Assembly: GCA_037367405.1 (NCBI GenBank)
Contig: JAZKJV010006048.1
Coordinates: 310,001-374,000, forward strand
DNA length: 64,000 nucleotides
From: Ottelia alismoides
Taxonomy: Eukaryota; Streptophyta; Magnoliopsida; Alismatales; Hydrocharitaceae
Reading direction: 5' to 3'
A model generated the notes under the pieces. It had not been told where the DNA came from. It ran no database searches and saw only the letters and a program-made list of their open reading frames with translations. Below are positions 38,689 to 50,243 of the stretch, piece by piece; within the stretch, counting starts at the first letter, position 1; the number at the start of each line of letters is the position of its first letter. The translations under genes and the position numbers were made by a program.

Positions 38689-40629
38689 TTGATAATCCCT
38701 AGGAAACACTTATGCAGTAAGTGCAAAAAAAGGAAAACAAAGAAAAGAAAAAGAAAGAAAGTGGGTTAGTTTTAATTCTCAAAGTTGTCTTCACAAAATC
38801 AAAGTTTCGAGCTTAAGTCGGACCTTTGGAATTTTCGTGTGGGTCGAACCATATTGAGAATCAGATTTGAAATCCAACAGCCTTTCAGAATCCCAAAACT
38901 CTACTCAAGTCCCCTCAATAGCCAAGTCATAATATTTCCACTCATACGCAAACCCTTATGACTATGAATCTAACTTGTACAGTATATGTGATAGAGGCTC
39001 CCCCAACTGAAATGACAAGGAGACTGACTTCTCCTGCATGACAACCCAGTGATTCCCCAATCCAGCAACTCCTTCCTCATGGACAGGGGGATTCCCGTCT
39101 AAGTTCAAGTCAAAATCAGCTCAAGAGGAGGGAATGAAGAGAAGAATGGATGGTATCCAGTGTAGCTACCTATCCTAGGATGCAAGACCAGCGTAGTCAA
39201 GTCATCCAGCTACAGGATCACATGATTTGACTTTGGCTCAAGGTTGCTTATTGACTATACATATATAAACACTCTGGCAGGCATTTTATTTTCAATCAGG
39301 CCTATCCACTTTTTTGAGTTTTTGCTTTTTGTCTTTTTTAGACATACTATTTGTAGCAACATTTACATAAGGAGATTTTCCTCTTGAGCTAGTAGACTAT
39401 CCCTATTTTGAAGCATATTGCAACCTACTCTCTCATGTCTTTAGACGTCTATGCCACTAGACGAGTTGGGGTGCATTTCCACGAGGACAAATGTTTCCAC
39501 TTGTGTGCGTATCGTACTGGCAAATCCAATGCACTCACCACTCCAACTGAGTAGAGCCAATTGAAAGGTGCATGTGTCCAAGTTAGGTCATTATCGACAA
39601 GAGCCATGCACATGCTTCGAAATACTCTACTTAGGTAGTCAAGAATCCATTGAACCAAGTCTCATGATCCTCAAAGAATTAAGTCAACTAGACCTAAAGT
39701 ACCTCAATTCCAGTTCCTATAAGGTTCGTGTGATTAGGTAGATTTAAGGTCCAACCAAGCTCCAATCTTCGGATTTTACTTAGACTTGTTCAATCTGGAA
39801 ACTCAATTCGGAAAATGTGAATGCTATGCAAATTCTATGTAGAAAATATTTTTGTGATGCAATTTCCAAAGGTTTGAATTTTAATGGATTTTTGAAAAGA
39901 TGATGCTCATGCATTTTTTTATTTTTCAAAAAAATTTTGCAAATGTTTTTGGTATTTTTGGTTTTTGCAGATATTTTTATGCTTTTTGAGAACAAAAGAT
40001 TCTAGCTAAAAACTAGGTACAAATATTTACATGGGATGCATATTATATTTACAAGAATTAGGTTTTAAGAATTTACAAGAGGTAAGTGATCATTTTTATA
40101 GGTATATATAAAGAGTTATAGTGTGATGTATATATTCCTCAAGCTTATTTGAAAGAGCTTTTACAAACAATTTTGAAAACTATAGTCCAATATAATTTTT
40201 ACAAACATTTTTTACAAACATTTACACATATCTGAAAATCATTTTGCAAAGGTTTTTCAAACTGTATAAATAGATTTTTCAAAATTTTTTTATATCACTT
40301 TCCAAACATTTGCAAATCGTTTCTAGAATATTTCTATTTCGCACAAAGAAAAAATATTTTTCAAACAGAAAATGTACAATGGTTCAAAATATTTAACAAA
40401 GAGTTTTCCAAATAGTTTTCAAAAGATTTTTCAAAAAGATTTTTAAACTATTTTCAAACAAATATTATTACTTGATTTATTAATCAGTATGAATGAAAAG
40501 AATTTAAGGAATAATAGACATTTTTTGTTAAGTGTTTTTAGTAATTTTAATAATAGTTCTAGCATTTTTATTAAAAATATGAAAGTATGAGTTATGGCTA
40601 AAGTATATACACAGTATATGCAACCCTCC
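38689..40629 (-). other. Non-coding spacer of element B
   Basis: Between integrase and polypurine tract, about 1.94 kb. It shares with C and A the blocks CTCAATAGCCAAGTC (38925), CTCTTGAGC-AGTAGACTATCCCT (39385) and GAAATACTCTACTTAGG (39618). The part 39880-40470 is low-complexity sequence of TTTTCAAA and TTTACAAA variants. No env-like frame. Confidence 0.6.
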
Positions 40630-41135
40630 CTATACTTAGCTGGGCTATGTCCTCATAAATCTGAGAGAAAAAGAGAAGACATAACTTGTGCTGAATATAG
40701 AAAAGTCTAAGGAATAAACAAATGAAGAAATAAATGAAGGAATGAGAAGTCGACTGTCCACCCTATACTTAGGATCGAATAATCCTAAGTATAACAGGTT
40801 GTACATAAAGTATGGAGGGTCAAGGGTGGGAATGAATGGATCATGCTCAGACGGTCTCCCCCTATACTTAGGGTAAGATATCCCTAAGTATAAACAAGAA
40901 GAGGAGATAGTGGAGAGGGTCAATGAATGAAAGAACTCGGGGTGCATACATCCCCATACTTAGGACAAGGTATGTCCAAAGTATAGAAGACTGACAAAAA
41001 GGGGTGAAACTTTATTGATAGAAAAAAACAATGAAAAGGAAAAGAACAAAAGACAAGTAAAGATAGAATAAGAAATTCGAACAACACGAGGTGTGCATCC
41101 CCCTATACTTAGGACAAAGTATGTCCTAAGTGTAG
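40630..41135 (-). repeat. Hairpin array of element B (five hairpins)
   Basis: Hairpin 1 (40630-40700) is long, with CTATACTTAGC and GCTATGTC facing GACATAAC and GCTGAATATAG. Hairpin 2 has 12-bp arms 40764-40775 and 40782-40793 (GGAT/ATCC at the loop side). Hairpin 3 has 11-bp arms 40863-40873 and 40882-40892 (GGG/CCC). Hairpin 4 has 12-base arms 40956-40967 and 40973-40984 with one mismatch. Hairpin 5 has 14-base arms 41103-41116 and 41122-41135 (GGACA/TGTCC, one G-U pair). Each is preceded on the plus strand by a C run, the complement of a polypurine core. Confidence 0.85.
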
Positions 41136-41199
41136 TAATGATGATGGGGTTGACACCTTTTCGGTAGAATAAGAGATGAAAGAAGGAAAAGAAGAAAAG

Positions 41200-43760
41200 T
41201 CAATAAAAATATCTTGATTTGTTTTATCTTCGACTGTAACTAACGAAGTATTATGTTTGTTATCATAAAATCACTTGAATGGAGTCAACGATAAACATGA
41301 ATGTGTCATGTTCAAGATAAAGCTTCAGAAACTATCTATTGACCATAAATGGTTGTGTATCAACTTACAAACCATATATCGTTACACTTCCGTTGCCACA
41401 TTCATGCCACACTGTAAATGGCCAAGTCCATTTGGTTTTCAGTTTGCCTGGAAAGATATTTAATTTTGCATCGAACAACCACACCTTCTGACCCGGCTGG
41501 AAGGATTTATGGTGGATATGTTTGTCGTGCCACTTCTTGACCTTCTCCTATTCTTGTACATCAGGTTGTTTCATATGCAATCTTTAGATTCTAACAATTT
41601 GCTAAGATCCACTTTTCGGTTCTTCCTGTCTTTCTCAGAGTTCAAATTACATATGATTATGGCCCATAAAGATTTATGTAACAGCTCAACGGGCAGATGA
41701 CATGGCTTTCCATACACAAGGCGGTAGGGAGACATTCCTAGTGGTGACTTTTATGCAGTTTTGTAAGCTCAAAGAATTGAATCAAGCAACTAAGACCAGC
41801 GTACAAGCTTCTTTAGAATTATCTTTATCTCCATGTTTTAACATTCAGCTAAGCCATTGGACCATGGGTGGTATGGTGAAGCGATACGATGTTCTATGCT
41901 GAATTCTTGAGTTAGCTTCTTCACCTCTTTGTTTATGAAATGACTACTCCCATCTGATATTAGAATTTTGAGAATCCCGAACCATACAATGATGTGATAT
42001 CATAAAAATCGACAGAAAGTCCGACTATCCGTAGTTCGAGCAGGAATAGCCTCCACTCGTCGACTCACATAATTGACATCAAGAAGAATATATTCGAAGC
42101 CCTATCTATTCAGAAATGGGACCATAAATTCAATGCCCCATGCATCGAAGACGTTTGATATCTGAACAAACTTTATAGGCATCATATATCTCTTTCCTAT
42201 GGTATCACCCATCTTTTGGCAGTCAGTGCAACACTTGACGTAATGTTCTTCATCCTTGAATAATGTAGGCCACCAGAGGCCAATGTGAAGAACCTTTGCT
42301 GTTGTTCATCTGCCTATATGGTGTCCTACAGATTCTTGATCATGGTAAAATATAAGGACACTCAGAATTTCTTCCTGAGAAATACACCTCCTCTAGATGC
42401 AGTCAGACCCCTCACAGAATAGGTATGGATCCTTCCACTAGTAATAATGGATTTTAGAAAAAAAAATTGTCAATTTTAAGCTTTGACCAATCTTGTGGAG
42501 TTCTCTTGACCACAAGATAGTTCGCAATATCAGCATACCAGGGAAGCGAGGTAACTGACAAAATTGCCTCATCTGGAAATGTCAGAGTGATAGGTTGCAA
42601 GTTTGGATCGGGAGATTCAGGCTCGGGACGTTTGGATAAGTAGTCGGGCACAACATTCTTAACTCCGGGTTTATCTCAAATTTCAAGGTCAAACTCCTGG
42701 AAGGGAAGGATCCACCGGATGAGATGTGGTTTGGCATCCTTCTTCTGTTGTAAGTACTGATTGGCCGAATGATATGTGTAGATGATGAACTTGGACCCGA
42801 GGAGATGGGATCTGATCTTTTCCAAGGCAAAAACTGCCGCTAGAATCTCCTTCTTAATGACTGTATAATTTCTTTGAGCTTCATCGAACGTTTGTCTAGC
42901 ATAGTGAATAGCAAATAAGATGTTATCTTTGCTCTATCCAAGCATAACACCGATGGTATAATTTGACGCGTCAGTCATTATCTCAAATGGTTGTGTCCAA
43001 ATCGGCAGCTGCAAGATAGGATCTTGAGTGATAAGTTCTTTCAACTGATTATAGGCAAGAAGCATACGATCATCAACAATAAAAACATTCTCCTTGACTA
43101 TAAAGTCAGTCAACAGTCTAGCCAACTTACTGAAATCTTTGATAAATAGCCCATAAAAATCGACATGGCCCAATAATGATCTGACCTGTTTGATGGTTGT
43201 TGGTGGCTCTAGCTTGTAAATCACCTCTACCTTGGCTAGGTCAACTTCCATGCCACGTTTAGATACAACGTGACCTAACACAATTCCCTTAGTCACCATG
43301 AAGTTGCTCTTCTCTCACAAGAGCAACAGATTTACTTCATTACACCTTTGCAAGACTCAATCTAAATAATCAAGGCATTGACCAAAGGATTCCCCGTAGA
43401 CTGAGAAATCATCCATAAAGACCTCAAGAAAATTGCCTACCATGTCAGCGAAAACTGTCGACATACACCTCTAAAATGTGGTTGGGCATTGCATAGCCTG
43501 AACTGTATCCGTCTGAAGGCGTATGTACCAAAGGGAAGGTGAACGTGTTCTTCTCTTGGTCTTGAAGAGCTATAGCAACTTGATTATATCTGGAGTATCA
43601 ATCCAAGAAGTACAACTATTCTTTCGCTGCCAGTCTTTAGAGAAGCTGGTCAATGAAAGGCAATGGAAAATGGTCCTTCTTAGTCGCGAGATTGAGTCTT
43701 TTGTAATCTACACGTACTCGCAAAGAAGTGGGAACTTGTTGAAGAGGATTATGCCAAGGT
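41200..43760 (-). pseudogene. Element B pol remnant: RT (partial), RNase H, integrase
   Basis: In sense, RT begins with [31 protein letters not shown] (from about 43745) and keeps the catalytic FMDD at about 43408-43416. It continues through [16 protein letters not shown]...SLLGHVDFYG (43299-43150) into RNase H, which retains MTDASNYTIG. The linker is at 42454-42651. Integrase shows the ISDGSSH motif near 41960, a SPYHP-SNGLAE stretch near 41860 and a C-terminal module near 41270-41500. Many frameshifts and stops occur. About the first half of the polyprotein is deleted. It has one RT tyrosine that A has lost to a stop (DYKRLN). Confidence 0.82.
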
Positions 43761-43792
43761 CTTGCCGATCCACAAAGCGGATCACCAGTCGT

Positions 43793-45306
43793 AGAAACAA
43801 CACTTAACCCACAATAATGATTAAGCAATAAATACAAAATTTGTGGATTTAAAATTTATTATAACTCTACAACAAGGATGTGTGTGTGCGTGTATACAAG
43901 TATGTATAGATCGAACACAGGTAACAAGCTTGATAAATTGGGCAAAAATGCTCAAAAATGAATGTGAGGTATTTATTTATATGTACTCTTTTTTGTGGGT
44001 TTTTAATTTTAAGTTTTTAAATTTTATTTTTTTTAAATTTTTGTATTTGATATTGAATTTTCTGTTTTTATTTTTCTTTTTTATCTTGTATTTTTATTAT
44101 TTCGTTTTCTTTTAATATATATAAAGCTATATATAAGGTATATATTCAATACAGACTACTATAGATTTAAATATTAATAAAAAATATTTAAAATAAATGG
44201 AATGAAATATTCTTGCCCTTAAAATATTTTTTACTATTTTTATTTTTTTGAAATTTTGATAATCTTTTATATATTTTAAAAGTCAAAAATACCCTAAAAC
44301 ATGGTTTAATTTAATATCTGAAATTAAAATGGAGACATAAAATAGCAAATAGTATAAAAATTTCAAAATTACTTTTTATATATTAATAATATTATATAGT
44401 AAAATAATAAAATGAAAATATAATTTTTGGAATTTTTGAGAATTATATATATTTTTATAGGTGTTTTTGGGGGGTTTTCTATTTTTTCGAGTTTTCTTTT
44501 GTAATGTTTAGAGAGTTTTGTTCGAGAGTTGTAAAATAAGTAGATATAATATATATTTTTGGAATTTTTCAAAAAAGTTATATATTTTTTATGTATTTTA
44601 TATTGTAAATAGGGATAAAATGGGAGATTTTTTATTGTTATTAAATAATAAAAACTCCTAAAATTGCAAATTAAAAATAATACATTAAAGTAAAATGCAA
44701 CGGGAGTCTACAACTATTTTTTATAAAATATTTTTGAGTTTAATTGTTATTTAAAATAAATATAAACAACAAAGAGAAAGTACACTACTAGCAAGGGCAT
44801 AAATGTAATTAGCAGAAAGTTCCAGGGCCAAAATGCAATTTCACTAAAAATTTATAACTGAATGAAAAATTTTTTGGAGTAATAATAAATACATAAAAGC
44901 CTATGGGGTCCTTTGCAAAATGTGCCTACACGTGGTGCATCACGTAAGGTGGCGTGACTTTGACCTTGATGTGATTATTGAAAGCACAAGGAGTGATTTA
45001 CAAAATTGTCAAAAATATAATAAAGGCCTACAAATGTTTGGAGTCTAATATTAAATACACAAAAACTAGTAGGGATAAAATTGTAAAATTCACAAACCTA
45101 AGCACAGATGAACGGTGAATATCTTCCCACTTATCATGTGGCGCGCTCTGGTGCTTCGATGACGCTTCGTATATGAATTGTTAAGATTAGATCCTGTCTC
45201 TTGATTGTATGTCTCAGGCGTGCTTCATCCAATGGTGGCTGTTGTGCATGAGGAATAAAGGAAGATCGAACGACATGGAGGCGATTGATGAATCCACGAT
45301 TCATCA
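43793..45306 (-). repeat. Element B 5' LTR, shortened
   Basis: Homologous to the 3' LTR of B and of C at its left end (AACCCACA at 43807; GATTTAAAATTTATTATA). It ends at 45306 with an intact terminal palindrome, TGATGAATC and GATTCATCA with CAC between. It is about half the length of the 3' LTR copy: most of the GC-rich core is missing between about 45200 and 45285. Just inside its left end, 43764-43792 reads in sense TGGTGATCC...GGCAAGACC, possibly a decayed primer site. Confidence 0.6.
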
Positions 45307-46554
45307 TTGACAACCGCCCCGCACCCTTAGTTAACTCGGTCAAATTAATGTCCAAATTAATTAATATGTTTCGTTGCAGTCGGATACGAGGGGTTAATCA
45401 AAAACCACTTATCAATTAATGTTAAGTTAATTTTAAGCGGCAAATATTTTTTTACTTGGTGGAGTCCAAGGTCGATCTCAGGGAGGCATCTGTCTCCTTA
45501 GGTGAATTTTAGCAAGTGTCCGAGTGTTGATTTTCGAGGAGTAATTTTTTTGGTCTTTTTTTACTTTTTATGCAGACTTTTGCGGAAAATACAAGCCAAT
45601 TTAACGTTTCAATTTAATTATTATATCAAATGAAGTCCAAAAATTATGAAAATTTGCGAGATGGTTAATGATGATGAAAGTGACCTACACTATTTTTTTG
45701 AAATTTTTCGACACTGAATAAATTTACTGTGAATTAAATGAGCAGACAGGGTGATTTTCAATATTTAATTTTTAATAAATAACAAACCACAATTTTTTCA
45801 AGATCTAAAATTATCCTAGATAGCTCTAATGATGAGGGACCTAGGAAAATTGACAGATCTTAATTTCACTGTGAAATGAATTAACTAAAATTAAATTAAG
45901 AAAATCACTCAACAATTTATTTAGGCATCGATATGCGTGCAAATGACATGGAATTTTTATGGTATGTTAAGAATATTGTCCTTAAGCTACTGTGAAGTTT
46001 TGATGATTTTTGGAAGCACAGAGAATTAACTATAAATCAAAAGATGTCACTGGGCAAAATATGTCAAAAAATTCACCATTTAATTAATTAATAATTCAAC
46101 TGAAATTACAAAAATGTGACACGTGGACCAATAGACAAAGGATAAAATTATCAACAACATGCAATTTTTAGATTTGCAAAATGAAGTAAAATGCAACCTA
46201 GGGATGCGTGCAAACACAGGGGTGTAAATGCAATACAAAAAAATTAAAAATATAATAAGCAAATATGCAGACAGGGACTAAAATGCAATTACCTATAATG
46301 CGGGGGACTCTTGTGCAAATTCTCCACAGTGCACGTGCTCCACACATGGGGTCTGCTTCTCAGGGACCTCTTTGCAAATCTGGAAAGCTCCAGGGGCCTC
46401 TGTGCAATTTACCCAGGCCGCACGTGCTCCTCACGTGGGAGGCCTAGGCTCGGAGCGAGGCTCGGACGCCTTGGAGGTCTGGAGTGAGGTTCGTGCGACT
46501 TGAACCTAGGCTCGGAGAGGAGGTTCGGGCCGAGGCTACGTGGCGTACTGAAGG

Positions 46555-48174
46555 CCCTTGGATCAAGATGGATCCGAGGGGTGTCGGTGCTGACACGTGG
46601 CGTGACCTCGTGCCTTTGGATCGATGATGATCCAACGGCCACTGGGCTCAATGAAGACGGTGACGTGGCTCGCTGAGGGCCGCTGGATCAGAGGAGCGAT
46701 CGACGGTGGGAAGTTGCTGCGGTGAGGGGACGCGTGGCGATGTGGGGGCCGTTCGATCGATGTGATCGAATGACAGCTGCTCGTCTGCTCCGATGATCCT
46801 CCGCCGCCTGCGGAGGAGAAGGCGGGGCTCCGGCGAAAGTGCTGTAGCTCCGCCCGTCGTTCCTCGAGGCGCTGACGCTCTCCGACTTGTCGGAGATATC
46901 CCAGAAGATGCGCGGATGGTCGTCGAAACCTCCGGTGGCCTCAGGAGTGTCGGAGGGCGGCCTGAAGTTGCTGGCGATGAAGCTCGAGGGCGTCTCCGGC
47001 GAGCGTCCGTTCAATGAGCAGCAAGGTACCTGCAAGTGTGAAAGCTAGAGCCGGAGCTCGTGCGTGTGTTTGTGAAGACGTGAGGATGGTTGGCGAGGCC
47101 TAAGGCGAAGGGAGGCGGTCGGGCGATGGAGCTCCGGCCAAATGGCGGAGCTGGAAGTCGATGGAGGTTGATGTGCGTCGTCGGAAGGTGCGGAGTAGTC
47201 AGCGAGGATGGGAGCTTCGACGTGAAGCTCGGCAAGATGAAAGGGAAGCGAGAGAGTGACCGGTGACGACGAATAAAATCGGAGAAAACAAAGGAAACTA
47301 AGAAGAAGATCGGAGGAGGAGTGGAGGGGGTTACCTGGGAATCGGAGCTCGGTCTCGAGTTCCAGGGTCGTCGCTCTAGGGATCGGTAGGGTCCCGATCT
47401 CGTGCAGCTGTTCGTGGGAGTCGCTGCGACACGGCGGAGCTGCCGTGGATCTCGCCGGAGCTGATGCCCTTCGTCGCTCGATGATTCGTCGAATTACTGT
47501 CACCAACTGGAGGATCAGAGCTCAGGGATGCTCTCTGGAGTGGCGGATGCGGCTGAAGGTTGCCGGTGGTGGAGTATTTAAAGGATGGAGGTGGCAGCAG
47601 TGTTGGCGACGAGGTGAGGTTTGTGGGCGACGTGGGGCTTCTATGGTGGAGATCGTGGGAAGCGAGGGAGCTGGCGAGGGTGAGGGAGGAGTGCCCTCAA
47701 TCGTGGTGGTGATGGTGGTCGGAGAAGGTGGATGAGGTGCTTCCAAGAATAGGAAGGGGGCGCCCCACCCGCAAGGCAGGGAACGTGGGAGAGAGGGGCG
47801 CCCGGAGGTAGGAGACGAGGTCTCCACCGTTGGATCTTGTGATCCAACGGTGGTGATCGAAGCGTGGTGGGCGGGTAGGATTAGATCGGGGGCTCGATGA
47901 TGATGGGCTGTGGTGGAGCCACGTGGCGAGCTACGGACGAAGCGCCATCGAGCGGTTTGGATGATACCGAGGGTCTGATCAAGCGGCTGAGGGATGCCAA
48001 CGGAGGAGCGGCTGAGATGGGCTCGATCAGATGGTCCATCAGCCGCAACGTGGCGAGCTCTGGAAGAGGCGCGGACGAACGGTGATGATCAAGGGGCGGA
48101 GAAGATCAATGGGTGAGGCAATAGGCGCGCGTGGACACAGCGGGGCCGTTGGATCTGAAGTGCGATCCAACGGC
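46555..48174. repeat. Array of GGATC...GATCC palindromes in LTR core
   Basis: Five inverted repeats with GGATC or CGATC centres: 46555-46580 (9 of 10 pairs), 46612-46639, 46749-46772, 47824-47853 (perfect 13-bp arms CCACCGTTGGATC and GATCCAACGGTGG, 4-base spacer) and 48145-48174 (perfect 11-bp arms). The same set occurs in the 5' LTR, and related ones in the solo LTR at 3396-6945. Confidence 0.8.
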
Positions 48175-48310
48175 TGAGAATGCAGGCGGATGAGGCAAGG
48201 GAAAGCGGGCTGCGTGGCGCAACCAGAGGGCGCCACGTGGCCTGCTTTGAGTGGCTGGAAGAAGATACACGTGTAAAGAGAAGAGGCGGCTGAATTTGGA
48301 AAAACTCAAA

Positions 48311-48353
48311 ACATGAAAGTTGTAGATCTCGATGAGATCTACAAGTTTCATGT
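48311..48353 (-). other. Conserved LTR hairpin in element A 3' LTR
   Basis: Twenty-base arms with one mismatch and a 3-base loop (GAT), centred on TTGTAGATCTC. The copy in the 5' LTR (62224-62266) has loop CAT. It sits just downstream, in sense, of the TATA-like run. Confidence 0.85.
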
Positions 48354-48862
48354 TGACCAAAGACGGAGATGAGGTCAAATATGTTATATAAATACAAAGA
48401 TACAATTATACACCTATGTAGTATACAAAGTGGCCCCGAAAACCCAACTTTCCCATACAAGCTCCAAATTCAATGAAATTAGTCTCATTTTAAAGGTCTT
48501 TTATTGTGTAGTATTCTAAGAGTAAGTAGACCTAATTCGGAGTTTGTATGAGGGCTTTATATGCATTTTAGTGTACAGGGGTTCTAGGGCTTTGTTGACT
48601 ATATTACAAGGGGGATTTTTGGCATTCTTCCCTATATTATCAACTAAGGAGTACATATTATAAGGAAGAGGTTATTTTAGTGAGTGGATATTTTACAAGG
48701 GATTTTGGCTTCTTATTTGAATGCAAATGGACTGCTAAAATGTATGAATTATGGATGTATGCATGAATGTTATTTATGCAATATAAAGGGAAATATGCCT
48801 CTATTTGCTCGGGAACAAGGCTCTATTTTTGACTTTTGAAGTGATGAATCACAGATTCATCA

Positions 48863-48880
48863 ACCCCCTATACTTAAACC
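48863..48880 (-). other. Polypurine tract of element A
   Basis: In sense GGTTTAAGTATAGGGGGT immediately before the 3' LTR start TGATGAATC. A small stem-loop (TTGCTC and GAGCAA, 6-base loop) lies directly upstream in sense, at about 48880-48898. This is the primer for plus-strand DNA synthesis. Confidence 0.85.
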
Positions 48881-50243
48881 TTGCTCGTCCCTGAGCAACT
48901 AAATGAAATGCAAAAGTGAAATGATTTTGGGTTCCGTACCAAGGTCATGAACAAAAGTTAAAAATAGAGCTTGACTCGACCTTTGGATTAATTATGTATC
49001 GGAACCTTATTGGGATCTGAGTTTAAGACTGAACAGACTTCAAGTTTCACAAGTCTTCTATTCAAGACTCCTCAACACACCTGATCAGAACAAGTCTACA
49101 TACACAAACTCTAATGACCATGAATCTTTTCATGCAGTGTAAGTGATATATGACTCCCCACCTCAGAAGTAACAAAGAAACAACCTCCCCCAACCTGGTA
49201 ACTCTAATGCCTCGGTCTAGCAACTCTTTCCTCGAGAAGCGGGGTATTCCCTTCTAAGTTCAAGTGCAACCGGCTCAAGAAGAGGGGGAAGAAGTATAGA
49301 CTTTTGGGAGCTCAGCCAGTGTAGCTAAGTCTCCCGCTGCAAGCTTCATGAGATGTAACATGGTGACCATAAGCTTTTGCTTTTCTTGACTACGTACACT
49401 CCGGTGGGGTTATTAAATTTTCAGTCCGACCCACCACTTTTTTGGAGTTCTTTTTGGCATTTTTTTTCTTTTTTTTTCAACAAAATGCCTCTGTACAACA
49501 TATCTACATGGTGCAGCATATATACAAGAAATTTCCTCTTCAGCCAGTAGACTATCCCTCTTTTGAAGCTTTATTGCAACCCACAGCTTCTATCTTTAGC
49601 CTTCATCACCACTAGGCCAAGTTGAGACGCACTTCCTTCACTAGAAGAAGAAGAGAGGTTCCGCCTAGAAGTACTACCCTCATATGCTACCACAAGCTAA
49701 AGGAAACTGCCTCCTCATCACCTCATCCGTAGAGAGCCATGTGTAAAGTGCTGGTGCATGTCAAGCCATTGTCTCTAAGAGTCATGTGTGTGTTGTTAAG
49801 TGCTCTACCCAGGCTTGTCAAGATGACATATGAACATAGACTTGCGGACTCAAAGAATTAAGTCACCTGACCTGAAAAATCTTAACTCCAGTTCCTATAA
49901 GGTTCCTTTGGAATTAGGTGGATTAAGGTCAAATCAATTCCATCCTCAATATCTGCTCATAACTTAGTCCAAAACCCACTAGCTTTTCACTTTGCATATG
50001 CAAAGTATGCAGATGAGATGAGATGTCATGCTATGAAAATGCAAGACTTTTTTTTTCTTTTTCTTGGATGCAGATATGATATGCATGAGTAAATAAGAAG
50101 CCTATTTTCTTTTTCATTTTTTATTATTATTATTATTATTTTTGTTCGATTTTTACCCACCCGTAATTATTGTAAAATATATACAAAAATACGCGAAAGT
50201 ACGAGCTATGGGTAAAGTATATATGTAATATATACACGCCCCC
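48881..50243 (-). other. Non-coding spacer of element A
   Basis: Lies between the hairpin array and the polypurine tract. It shares order and sequence blocks with the spacers of B and C, so it is an old family feature. Contains poly-T tracts near 49460-49480 and 50047-50060 and an (ATT)n run at about 50121-50140. Athila elements often have an env-like frame here; none is present on either strand. Confidence 0.65.

Larger units (their letters stand above)
25366..45306 (-). mobile_element. Element B: internally deleted Athila-type element with nested copia insertion
   Basis: Sense order is 5' LTR remnant (about 43793-45306), a short junction, RT from mid-fingers onward, RNase H, integrase, hairpin array, spacer, polypurine tract and 3' LTR (38671 down to 25366, split by the copia element). 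Gag, protease and the RT N-terminus are deleted. A possible 5-bp target repeat is TCTCA: 25361-25365 on the left, and on the right T at 45307 continued by CTCA at 62781-62784 once element A is removed. The start base at 25366 is not TG, so the left limit is tentative. Confidence 0.65.
45308..48862 (-). repeat. Element A 3' LTR
   Basis: It is 3555 bp, from TGACAACCGCC at 45308 to GATTCATCA at 48862. Outer AT-rich part 45308-46250, GC-rich core 46300-48250, then (in sense) a TATA-like run near 48376-48390. Open frames of 60-150 codons in the GC core are on both strands and shared with the other LTR; I treat them as non-coding. Confidence 0.95.

Noticed and set aside
46409..47827. Open frames of 60-153 codons on both strands in the GC-rich LTR core
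   Set aside because: They overlap on both strands, are recast by the duplication in the 5' LTR, have no recognisable domain and follow from low stop density in GC-rich sequence.
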